A DNA stretch of 64,000 nucleotides from Dromaius novaehollandiae (lineage: Eukaryota > Chordata > Aves > Casuariiformes > Dromaiidae): positions 33,979,981-34,043,980 of the forward strand of contig NC_088098.1 in the NCBI RefSeq assembly GCF_036370855.1, given 5' to 3'. The notes beneath the pieces were generated by a model that saw nothing but the letters and a program-made list of their open reading frames with translations, ran no database searches and was not told the DNA's origin. Made by a program: the position numbers and the translations under genes. Positions 10,700-45,879 of the stretch are shown piece after piece (position 1 is the first letter of the stretch; the number at the start of each line of letters is the position of its first letter).

Positions 10700-13600
10700 T
10701 TTAGAAGCCGCAACATTCTGTGGTCTTTTGGCTGTGACCTGAGCAGAACCTGGCAATATTACCGATCCTTGGATGATAGCGGTATTGCAGTCTTGCACGT
10801 GGAAGAGCCTGGTACAAAGAAAGAATTGCATTCATTAAAATACTTCAGTAGGGTCAATGATCTATACAGAGATTTTAGTAAAGTGCCTGTTTGCAATTTT
10901 ATCTCAACATATTTTTATCAGTTTATTTCTTTGCTTTTCTGTTTTTTTATTGTATAACTTCTAGGTCTTTTTCTTTTAAAAAAATATAAGTTGCTAAGCA
11001 CAGGACTCAAGAATAGATGTTCATACCAGAGAACTGATTTAGCTCTAGCATAATCAGATTGAGCGTTCCTTCAGACGGCGTGGTGCTAGGTTCTTTGTCC
11101 ACATTAAATGGAAACTAAATGAGGAGGTGGGTCAAAAACTGCAACTAGGAGGGGAGATTGGTGATCACTGTGGATACTTGCTGCCTTCCCACTCTTCTCA
11201 CTGAGAGAGGAAAGCAGGAGATGCTGTTTGGTATGTGCGCTCCTCGGCTGCCCTGCCCCAGCTCAGAGGGCTGCCCACGGCAGCTGTTGCCGCTCAGTGC
11301 TTGCGGTCAGAGCCGTGCTTGCGTTTAGTTCAGTCTCCTTCCCCTGCAGTTATCACTGCTTTATCACAAGGAAAGGAAAACTTTCGCTAATTGGACTACA
11401 AGATGAATAATAAGGGGGGGGTAATATATAATTGAAAAACACCTCTTTGCTAGAGCGTTGTTGCAATGGAGTGACTTAGTCTAACATACAAGATTTAGAC
11501 TTTTTTCTTCTGAAGGCAGGATAGTACTGCTATTTTTAGTTCTGTGTAAAAGCATGAAAAAGCCTGCAGTTACTAATTCTGTTAGTATACTTGACTATGT
11601 GCTATTTGTGTAACAGAGAATGATTTAGCTGTTACCAAATCACGCTCTCAGGGGAACAATGTAAAGCCCAGCTGCTGCCAAAAGGGGTTGCTCCCCTCCT
11701 TCCCCATCCCCACTGCCCTCATGTAGTTACTTTGTGCCAAATTTCATGTTCACGTAATCCCATAATGAGCCATTCAGGAAGTTAAAGTGGCAGAAAACTT
11801 CCCCATCAAAATGCTTCTACTTAGTTGCCTGCCACTGTAGTGTCGTGTGAGAAGGGATATGAAGCAGAGAGCCCATGGGTGCAGGAGGGAGCTTTCTGTG
11901 ACAGCTATCAGCCTTGCTGTATTGTAAAGCCATGCCCTGACCTTCCATCCACAACTGAAAGAATCTCCTCTGGGACAAATGGTTACGTAGACTGGATCTT
12001 CTGAGAAATTTGCCTTAGCTTGAAGGATTCAAAAAAAAGGATCTTTACTTTCATATACTTTGGCCCTGTTGGGTCAAAATGCTGTATGGTCAGGGATTGT
12101 GCAAAGTGTGAACTGTAAATTGGGATCTGTGGGTTTTATGGGAGGTTTTATATATTTAGATAAACATGTAAACAGCACTCATTCTGGCTACTAGCAGATC
12201 ACTTGTGTGCAATTTCTTTCATCTGGGCAAAGGTCACAGGTCCATAGCCGGTTATATCCTAGCTGAATTATGTGGTGGGTATGTAGTAACTACCTAGTAA
12301 CTACCTTTGCAAACAACTAAGGTTTCGAAAGGCTATTGATGAGTGTCTAGATTTTCACTTTGAAGGCATGGATTTCTAGTTTCTTTCCTTTTTTCTTTAT
12401 CTGGATGGGACAGGAACTTTGCACTTTACTTGTTACATCCAAAGAAAAATTTGGTGATTGATCTCTGTTCAGCACATCAGCAGGCCTCTCTAGGCAAAGT
12501 GTTTAGATGTTTTTAATACTGTGCTTGCAAACCAAGTGCAAAACACTTTTTGGGGGGTAGAAGAGGAGAGAAAAGATGAAGAGAGGAGATAGGTCGTCAC
12601 CGAGAGATTAGGTTGGCGTTCACATGTTTTTCTCCTTCCTCGGACATTAGATGTATGTTCTCCTGACTTAAAGTCTGCACCAAACAAAACCACCTGCAGC
12701 CTTCCTGTATGACTTAAACCCTTGCTGTGCACCTGCACTGGTCAAAATGCCCCTATCCAGACCGAAAATGCATAGACCATCATCGTGATAGCAACTCGGT
12801 CTTTTGTGCACAACAGAATTTTCTATTGCAGCGTAAAATGTTCAAGTAGGAAACATAGTTGCAAGTCGTTGTTAAATATACAAGGCAGGGTTTGCAGATA
12901 CTATCTTTTATTTACAAGCTGGTACAGTTACTAAAGCCTCGTAAGCTCTCAGGCTTATCAAGCTTGCAAACCCTTTTCCAAGTATAAAACAGACACAATG
13001 AATTTCAAGCAAATAGAGGTTGGGGACAGTTTCCCTCACGGAGTGGTTTGTCAACGCAGCTAAGACGCTTCAACAGCTAATTACTGCCCGAAGAGGCAAT
13101 CTGCCCCATGCCCTCTCTTGAGTCAGCCTTAGTACTTGTCTGACTCTGTAACAAGACAAGTTCTGGTGGACAACTATTAGAAATTAAGTGAATAGCTTTT
13201 TGAAAGCTATTTAGAAAATTCTTCACCCTTTTTTGGAAGTTTAATTTTCCAGCCCTGAACTATCTCACCATAGGATGATACAAGTGCTACTGCTGACTTG
13301 CAGAAAGCGGCTGTAATGTGTAGCTGGGATGGAGGAGGAAGCAAGACCCTTTCAGGAACAGCTGGCTGTTGAGCCCTGAACCTTTAATTGAACCACTTCC
13401 GTAAGCTAAGCCAACAGGAAACCAAAGAAAGTACAGTGAAGGAAAATAACAGAAGAAACCAGTTTAAACTGATTTACTATGCTGAAACCGCTGTGAAGGG
13501 TCTAACAAGCACCAGGACAAGGGAAAGAGCAGAAATCTGTGGTAGTGCAAGGAGAACAAGTGGTAGAAGTCAGATAGGGCAGAGAGGAGGAGGGAGGTAG

Positions 13601-16600
13601 TATCTATTAAATATTCTGGTGTTAGCAAATATGAGAAAAAAGGAAATGTGCTAGGAGATACATTTCTGACAAGTTAAAGATTGTTTTGTTCCAGGAGTAT
13701 CAGAAGTGGAAAGGCAGAGATGGAGTAATTGTTCTTTGAGAAATGTTTTCTCACGCAGGGGGTTTTCCTGTTCTCTGCTGATTGCTCACATTCATTCTGG
13801 TTCATACATGGGGCGCTGTGTTTGTCCACAGTTTCTGCTGAGCCATGGCACTGGATAATTCTGATTTGTTCTGAGGCAGGTATCTGCAGGTCATGTGAAT
13901 TATGCACATTGCAGGAGGACATGCACTCTTACGGTTTGCAGAGAGCGCTTGTCAGATTTTGTGTTTGTTGCTCTTGCTTGTCAAATGTTGCATTTGTTGC
14001 TCGAGCAAGAAAGCTTTTCCTTCTCACATTCTCTTTCTCTGTCCTTCCTTACTTATGTTCATTGTTTTCCATATCCCAGACATTTCAGAAAAGTAGGAGA
14101 TACCAGGGCCCAGAACAGGAAATTTTGTATCTGATACATATTTTTTGACTATCAGCACTAGCCACTATTCTGCTGAATTCTCCTAGAGGGCTTCTTACCT
14201 ATGGGACAAGAAGAAGAGTATAATTTGTGTACTATTTAACTATTGGGACTAAAATCTTCTTGTGAGTATTTATCATAGTCTATGAGATTTATGAACAGCT
14301 TTGGAATTAATTATCTGGTGGCAGGCTGGAAAAAAGACAAAGACGGTAAGAGCTGTTGTTCATCACTGAATTGTTTCCCTTCCCTCTCTGTGTAACTGCA
14401 GTAGAAATTAAAAAAGCTTAAATAATTTGCAGCTATGAAAGGCAGTTCTAACCAAAGTGAAAATAACTGCTTAATAAATTTGCTTATCCTGTTTCAGCTG
14501 TGATGCCTGTTAAATATTTAAATTGAATGTAGCAGGCGATTTGACTATAAGATGGCTCAAAAGCTTATTTTCTTTAGATTACTAGAAAATCAGAACATTC
14601 TTTAATGATACAGGAAATACAATGTTTAATGTGCTTGGAAATTTCCAGTTACTGTTTTCACCTGACTTATTAGTAAAGTTAGCAGTGCTGCTTTTAGTAA
14701 GGTTGTCATGTAGTGAAGATGCATTTTTTTCAGTCAAAAAACTTCAAATTTAGATAATTCAGTCTGATTTTTTTTCTTGGCAAATATCTACTATGTCTAA
14801 TTTCTAATACAATTATGCTAATTATCCAACTTTCTTCTGGAGCACCTATGTTCCAACAGTCTGATTTTTCTCCCAATATCTTTTTATTTTCTAAGTACCA
14901 GGCTTTCATATCTACACAAGTGAGAAGACTGTGTGCCACATGCCAGCTTTAGCTGTAATACTTATAGTCATATTGCTACTATGAAGAGGTGCAGTAGTAT
15001 ACAACTGCAGCCTGCTGAATCAGTGGACGTAAATGAGAATCCAAGAGAGGTGAGGAATACCAAAAGTTGTACTAATACATTGAAAAAAACAGGGAGGAAG
15101 CCAGGAAAAAAATTCTAGAGCTAAGCTGTGATGACATTCACCTTGTTGGTGTCTGTTTGCCTGGTCTTATACTCCCATACAGTTTTGGCAAGATTCATAC
15201 TGTGAGACATTTAAAGAAGGCTAGACAAGACACTCCTTGCATAACGATCACTGATTATGTTACCAATATATCACTGAAAAACAGACCAAATGTGTGAATC
15301 ATTTTCATGGATTCAAGCTGTGAGGAAAGCGTGTGCCCTGGTAAGTGCAGTGAGAAGGGCTGGCAGCCAGACCTGGGGCGCAATGAGGCTGCAGTCAAAA
15401 TGCTCTGTCCTTAGGTGCCAGAACATGCTTGCTTAAATTATTAATACCAAACTCTGTGCATAGCATTAAATAATATACTTTTAAGCCATGTATTTAGCAT
15501 ATTGGAGTAGACCACTGTCCTTGAATTTTACAAGAGCCAACTGGCCAAAGTCCTGGGAAACCTGATCTGAATTCAGTATTGACTCTGTTTTGAGCAGGAG
15601 GTTGGACTGGAGGACTCTGGAGGTCCCTTCCACCCTGAATGATTCTGATTTCAGCATTATTTTAAAACGGTTGGTTCCAAAAAGCATCAACATAGTAGCA
15701 CAACAATCAGCCTGGTTTTATCCAGAAGCAGTCTTCACACTAAGGGCATTATGCAAGCATACATTCAGAGTACAAAGAAAAGTTTATTGGTGTCTTTTGG
15801 ATTTTGAGAGGGATTTTGCCATACTAACAATCTGACGAATATTCTTGAAGAATATAAAACTGACTCGCAGGTATGCAGCTGATGACAAAACCCAGGTAAA
15901 ACTGGGTACAGAGGAGGGGAATGACAGAAATAAACCACGCGACTTCCAAGTACTGCAAGATTTTGAAAGATGCAAGGACAGAATGCAAATGTGGCATGCA
16001 GCTATTCCGTGTTATACAGAAGCATCATGAAAAAAAGCTCAAATGACTAAATAAACAGGGAATATAAATTAATTGTTTTTATTAAGAGTATAAAACATGT
16101 CAACAAAGTAAATTTATTGGTTTCACTAAGCAGAATTTTGGAATATGCTTAGTGCTATAACAAGCAAATCAGTGAAATTTTGGAATTCTGATAAAGCCTC
16201 AGAAAGTGAAAATGATAATAAAGCCTGTAAACAAAAGGTTGGTATCTGTTATACACCAATTGCTCAAGAAAACAGGTTTCTAAGGTTTGGGAAGACAGTA
16301 ATTACAAATGAAAAATGAAAAGAACCAGAAAAGGATAGTCTTGTGGGGAAAAAAAACCAATTCTTTAAGCTTATTAGTCTTAAAGTCTTATAGTTATGCT
16401 TAAGTGACATCATGCATAATTCATTAGATTATCAGCATCTTATAAAAGCAGCACAGACTACTTTCCATTTATTGGCAACAGTGACATTAGGGCACTGGCA
16501 AAAAAAAAGGCAGGAGATAAATATAAGATAATCTAAGATACTGAAGTAAAAAAGCAAGAGCGTGAATATGTGAAAAATACTCAGATTTAACGAAAAAGGG

Positions 16601-16700
16601 TGAAACTGAAATGCACGCAGCACCCGGGCAATATTCTTTATCACCTCATGTCGAAGCAGTAACAGGTAAGCACTCAAAAGGTTACGGGAAGCAGAGAAAC
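10700..16700. other. XPOT–TBK1 intergenic region
   Basis: About 6 kb without a supported gene. The open frames here (the longest near 13729-14148, 139 codons) have no recognisable domain, no typical coding bias and no convincing splice structure. The only repeat I recognise is the CR1 tail at about 15549-15649. A weak 5S-rRNA-like patch near 10725-10790 is described under findings. Confidence 0.6.
15549..15649 (+). mobile_element. CR1 LINE 3'-end fragment
   Basis: The order TTGAGCAGGAGGTTGGACTG, then a GAGGTCCCTTCCA-type block, then AATGATTCTGAT matches the 3' terminus of avian CR1 retrotransposons. It is about 100 bases, degraded and 5'-truncated, so it cannot be mobile. It supports a bird or reptile origin. 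Confidence 0.8.
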
Positions 16701-16728
16701 CAGAGCCCTGCCTGAGCCAGGCGGCAGA

Positions 16729-16746
16729 GGAAACAGAAACGAAACC
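16729..16746 (+). promoter_or_regulatory. ISRE / IRF-binding-type element
   Basis: GGAAACAGAAACGAAACC contains GAAANNGAAA, the core of interferon-stimulated response elements, plus a third overlapping GAAAC unit. It sits at the 5' edge of the TBK1 CpG island. IRF or ISGF3 binding is inferred from the motif only. Confidence 0.6.
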
Positions 16747-17418
16747 GCAGCTGAACCAGTTACACCGGGGGAGGGGGACGGGGACGACAGGAACCCTCCC
16801 CCGAACCGGCTGTCTCTGCTGATTTTCACCACCACCGCAACTAAAAGGCCCAAAGAAGCCGCGAAGCTATTTTAAAGAGCATCGCAGGTGAATTTTGCGG
16901 CGTTGACGGCCGCTTCCCTCCGCCGCGGGGCACCAGCAGCCTCGCCCCACGCAGCCCGCCCTGAGGCGATGGACGGAGGGAGGCGGCGGCCTTCCGCCAA
17001 CGGCCGCTCCCGCCTCCGGCGGCCGCGCTCCCCCGGCAGGGGACTGCCGAAGGGCTGCGGGCCGGGCGGCGGCGGGGCGGCGCCTCCCCCCCGCAGCGCG
17101 GCGCGGCGCGGCGCAGCACGGCCCGCCCTGCCGACGCCGGCGCCGCCTCAGGAAGCCGGAAGCGCCGGGCGGGCAGGGCGCGCGGAGGCTCGGTGCGTGG
17201 GGCCGCGGCGCGGGGGGCGGAGCGGCGGGGGGGGGGGGGGGCGCTGCCCCTCGACCGCTGGGGCGAGGCGGCGGCGTCCCCCGCGGTGGCGGCGTGGCCG
17301 CGGGCTGCCGGGCGGCGCGGGGCGGCGGCGGCGGCGGGAGGCAGGGGCCGCCGCCACGGGCGACAGGGAGCCCTCGGCGGGGCGGCCTGCGCAGGCCGCG
17401 GCCGGTCCCGCCGTCAAA

Positions 17419-17562
17419 ATGGCATCCGCTGCCCCGCGCGGGGAACAGACCGCCGAGGCGCGTTTGCCTGGCGGCAGCGTCCGCCCCGCCCCGCGGGGCA
17501 GCAGCGCCGTCCTGCCGCGGGCAGGGGTCTCTCACCTGCCGCCGGGGGAGGTGTCGGGGTGA
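17419..17562 (+). other. Possible upstream ORF in the TBK1 leader
   Basis: The ATG at 17419 has a strong initiation context (A at -3, G at +4) and opens a 47-codon frame ending in TGA at 17560-17562. Whether it lies in the TBK1 leader depends on the unknown transcription start and first donor. If splicing used the GT at 17552, the frame would instead continue into the next exon and stop at TAA 20759-20761. Confidence 0.3.
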
Positions 17563-17739
17563 AGAGCGTGCCGGGGGCTGCTGGGCAGGAAACCGCCTCC
17601 TTTCCAGCAGCTAGAGAGGGGGTACAGAAAGGTACCAAACCTTCGTGTTTACCACACCCTGTAACGCAAATGCGGCGTTTACTAGAAACCTCAGCAGCTT
17701 CCCTGCCGGCTGCCGGCTTTGGTGGCAGGTAGGACCCTG

Positions 17740-20700
17740 CTGTTGGCGGAAATATCCCTCATTTAACTGAATGATCTGCCCTTGCTTGCTAGTGAACTGC
17801 TACCTTGTAGCTATTAACGGAGGATGTGGGTGCGTGGTATGCTTAGCTAGTATGTCCGAGAAAACACTCAGCTTCTGCCTGTTGGTTAGGAGCAGCCAGT
17901 GCTCCTTCTGCATTAAAGCGTTAGGAGTTTGGAAAAAAAAATTCGCAACACAGCCGCCTTCTGTTGCAGTCCCCCCTGCTGACCGGTAAAGAAGCGGTGC
18001 CACCAGAAGCAGAGAAATATTAAAAGAAAAAGCTGCCCCTAAACCCTTGAAATACTAATGAGTCATGGAGGAGAGTAAATCAAACAAGTGACAGGAGAGA
18101 GACCCCCTTAGATCTCGGTGTGGGACTCTTGACTGATCCAGCATTGGTGTTTATGACCATAAATAAGACATGAAGAAATAGAAAGTTCAGTATGAAATTT
18201 GTTAACAGACCAGTCGTACAGTCAGAGATCCTTTTTCTTTGCATATGAAACTCTTAGCGAGTGAATGGATTTAGGAAGATAACAGGAGACATGGAAAGAA
18301 AACCATGTCAACAAATGCTGAGTATTTAGAAAAGATCCGTTCTGAATTAGCCCAAGAAAGGAAAGATACTGTGAACCCAGAATGGGAAGAGAGATGAAAA
18401 CGGAAGTAAAGAGTTCTAATACGTTATAGAAGCTATTCAATAACTCTTTTTTAAAATTTGAAGGTGAAAGTGAAAGCTGAAGGAGACTTTATGACTTTAA
18501 ATTGAAGGCTGTGACTTTGTTACTACTGTAAAAATAATATTTTGATGGCAAAGTGTAATAATGCAACACTGACTTTATTTTGGAGCTGCGTATGTTCCTG
18601 GGGTTAACGTTGGCATGATTACATCTTTCTAGTTTTATTACTTAGGAAAAAAAAGTGAACCTTGAGAACTCATTAATAATTTACTGTCTTTTTTTTTTTT
18701 TTTTAATCTAATGGATGAAATTTTAGCTCTTCTGTCACAAACTTGTCTTTTTTGTTTGTTTTCACCCATTGATCCTGATGCAAATTTAATTTAAAAGCAA
18801 GAGGGTGGAGAAGGAGAGTTGATCTGGTGTATAAGCTATGACATCTCTGTGTCTTTGGGCAACATGATGATTTCGTTTCTAATTGGCTGCTAAAGTTTTT
18901 AGGATTTTAATAAACATTGAAAAAGAAAAACACATCTGTGTTTACTTGATCTTTACACTTGCTGCCTGCTTAGAAAGGATTTATTATGTTTCTGAGTCTT
19001 GGTATGAGGTGACGAATGTTGCCTCTAACTAGGTGGCAAAATACAAATTTACTTGTAATGTGCCAGCTGGCATGTTACAATTAGGAGTTTTAATTATGAA
19101 AAAAATTTAATTTTATTCAGAGACTATTTTTCAAATGGTTTTCAGAGTGGGCTATATATTAAATTTCCTTGCAGATGCCTTCTTTATCCTCTGTGCCTGC
19201 ATCATACAGTTCTTTGGCATCTGTTGTAATTGCCAACTGGGAGAATCTGTTATTTCAGTATTGTAAGTTGTGTTAGCAGAGTTAACTGAGCAATGTAAGG
19301 GTTTTTTGTGTATGTGTTTTTTTTTAATCAGCTGTACTTTTTAGTTCTTTTAATGCACTTAAATGGCTTGAAAGGATGTCACTGTGTGACAAGCTAGGTA
19401 TTTGCAGATCCCCAGTGATTCGGTTTAAGAATTGCTGTCTCTTGTTCAATTTGAGGTTGAACCTTTCTTCCCTTGTTCTAGGCATTAAGAACATACATTG
19501 AAGGAAGCAGTTTAAAAAAAAAAAGTGTTGCTGCAGCATCCTGAATTTTATTTTGGACTAATGTCAAGGCCTTGTGTTGTATCTGTGCTTATCTGTTACC
19601 TGTAATTGCCAGGATGTTTTGGGACAGGTTTATCAGAAACTGCACATCTGGCACAATGAGGAAGTAGCTAAACAAAAAGATAACATCAGACATTGTTACA
19701 AATAGAAACGTGTTCAGTTGAAATCACATGAAAATGTCTGCCTCTGTGCCGTGTTGCATGGGTGCGCTAGCAGTACTGAGGAGGCTGGAGCCTCGGAGCG
19801 TGACGGCTTGCCGGCGCTCTCGAGGTCGGAGCACAACTTCCTCCGCTTCCCTGGGTATGTGTCGAGAGAGACTTCTGCTTGGGTTTGGTTTATAAGCCAG
19901 TGAGTTCTTCAAAAGTACCGACTACCTTCTGGTAATAAACATGCACAGGAAATGCTTTCATGTTCCTTCTTTCAGTAGTTACTGGAGAGGCTTTTTTATT
20001 TACTTTCTTTTTAATACCAGTTAACTGTTTCTTCTTAATTCCTTCAGTGACTGCCATTAACACAGGCTGCCACAGAGCAGGGTTTAGAAATGAGGGAGAA
20101 GCGTCCTTTAATTTCTTCCCGTGGCGATGGATAGTTCTAACAAGTGGAAAATATTCATGACTAATTACCTAACCCGTGTAAAAGTAACTTTTTTCAAGAA
20201 CTCAGTCCAGTTCTTCCACAGTTGTACTGAGGTCCAAGGCTGTACCTTCTGTTATTTAGTTATCCTCCAGACCAAACTGATCTTAAAGATATACTTATCT
20301 GCCACCGTCTCTTATGTTGTGTGTTTTTTGTCGTGTGTACTGAATCGTGGAATTCAATTACAGAGATCCTGCTCATCTTAAGGACTTGTGCACATGATTT
20401 TCAGTTTTTCCTATAATTTTCGTTACTGTATCATTTAAAGACATATTTACAATAGAACAGTGGCTATAAAGCTTTCACTTTTCCAGCCGATTTTTCAAAT
20501 AGGTTTTGGGGAGTAAAGACCTCAAATGCTGAGAGATGTTGTTAAAGGTGTTAGTTTTAACTTCTGTTAGTGTTGAGGTTGTTTTTTGGTTCTTTATTTC
20601 ATCTGTTATTCCTCTGCTTATTTGTTCTTAATTTTGTCACTATGTCTTTGGAGTTGTATTTCAGTTTTTCCAACTTAAAAAGTCTCCTTCATGTATTTTA

Positions 20701-20740
20701 ATTAATTATAATTGGGTATATTTGACCTTTTATTTTTAAG
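17740..20740 (+). other. TBK1: Inferred TBK1 intron 1
   Basis: AT-rich intronic sequence between the promoter island and the first coding exon. It has poly-T tracts and a small GC-rich patch at about 19774-19854 ending in a good donor (see findings). I recognise no repeat family here. Confidence 0.6.
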
Positions 20741-45285
<24,545 letters not shown>

Positions 45286-45359
45286 CTATCAAAGGACCTG
45301 AAAAGGACTTGTAAATTTTTTGAAGGGAAAAAATACTGCTGGAGCATTTAAAGACAGAT

Positions 45360-45365
45360 AATAAA
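45360..45365 (+). terminator. TBK1: AATAAA poly(A) signal, TBK1 proximal
   Basis: Canonical hexamer 75 bases after the TBK1 stop codon. Use of this site would leave a very short 3' UTR. Confidence 0.4.
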
Positions 45366-45856
45366 TCTGTACCCAGTTTTTTCCTCTGCAACTGTAGTAT
45401 TAAAAATGTAAATATGTATAATATGTAAATATAAAAGAAATATATCTTTTTTGTCAATGTTAGGAGAGAATTACTCCTGGCAGGGAACTTATGCATTGAA
45501 GGATCTCTGGCAAAATCCTAAAGACGAAAGTGTTGTGGATGAAGCTGACATTTGTTTGAATATTGCCCCTTTTTCAGAATTCAGTGTACTCTTCATTACA
45601 AGAGAACTGCAACTTTCAGAACTCTGCAAATTATGCATAGTCTGTAAAGGGTGTTTGGGGTTTCCTTTAATCACCACTATTATTTTGGCTGCTGGTTGAA
45701 TGACAATGATCATCATTTACGGAACATAAAGACTGTCTTAAATAAGATCTCTTTACATGAACACAAATAGGAACTAAAAGTGCAGATAAGACAAAGAGTG
45801 GAAATACATTTCTTTTTCCTTCACATCCAGACTGTTAGTTCACTTCCACTTTGGGA

Positions 45857-45862
45857 AATAAA
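45857..45862 (+). terminator. TBK1: AATAAA poly(A) signal, TBK1 distal
   Basis: Canonical hexamer about 570 bases after the stop, followed by a T-rich stretch that could act as a downstream element. Confidence 0.45.
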
Positions 45863-45879
45863 TCCACTTTTTTTTTTCC

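Larger units (their letters stand above)
16720..17620 (+). promoter_or_regulatory. TBK1: CpG island: TBK1 promoter and untranslated first exon
   Basis: This is an abrupt block of very GC-rich, CpG-dense sequence in an otherwise AT-rich region, located 3-4 kb upstream of the TBK1 start codon. Visible motifs are an ISRE-like triple GAAA at 16729-16746, an ETS/GABPA-type CCGGAAGC at 17156-17163, and a YY1-like CAAAATGGC at 17415-17423. A 15-base G run lies at 17227-17241. I see no TATA box. Vertebrate TBK1 has a noncoding first exon spliced to the exon holding the ATG, so exon 1 should lie here. The transcription start and the first donor cannot be fixed; GTGTCG at 17552 and GTAGGA at 17729 are candidate donors. 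The long open frames on both strands of the island are a by-product of GC content. Confidence 0.8.

Noticed and set aside
13729..14148. 139-codon open frame between XPOT and TBK1.
   Set aside because: It does not begin with ATG, has no domain or family I recognise, has no splice or promoter context, and overlaps frames on both strands.
15845..16030. Frame with YAADDKTQ, recalling the ADD motif of a LINE reverse transcriptase.
   Set aside because: The surrounding residues do not follow the CR1 order and the nucleotide match is short. It could be a very old fragment but is not supported.
16867..17732. Long open frames on both strands in the first CpG island (up to 224 codons).
   Set aside because: They overlap each other in several frames, are dominated by Ala, Gly, Pro and Arg, and show no family similarity. 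They result from few stop codons in GC-rich DNA.
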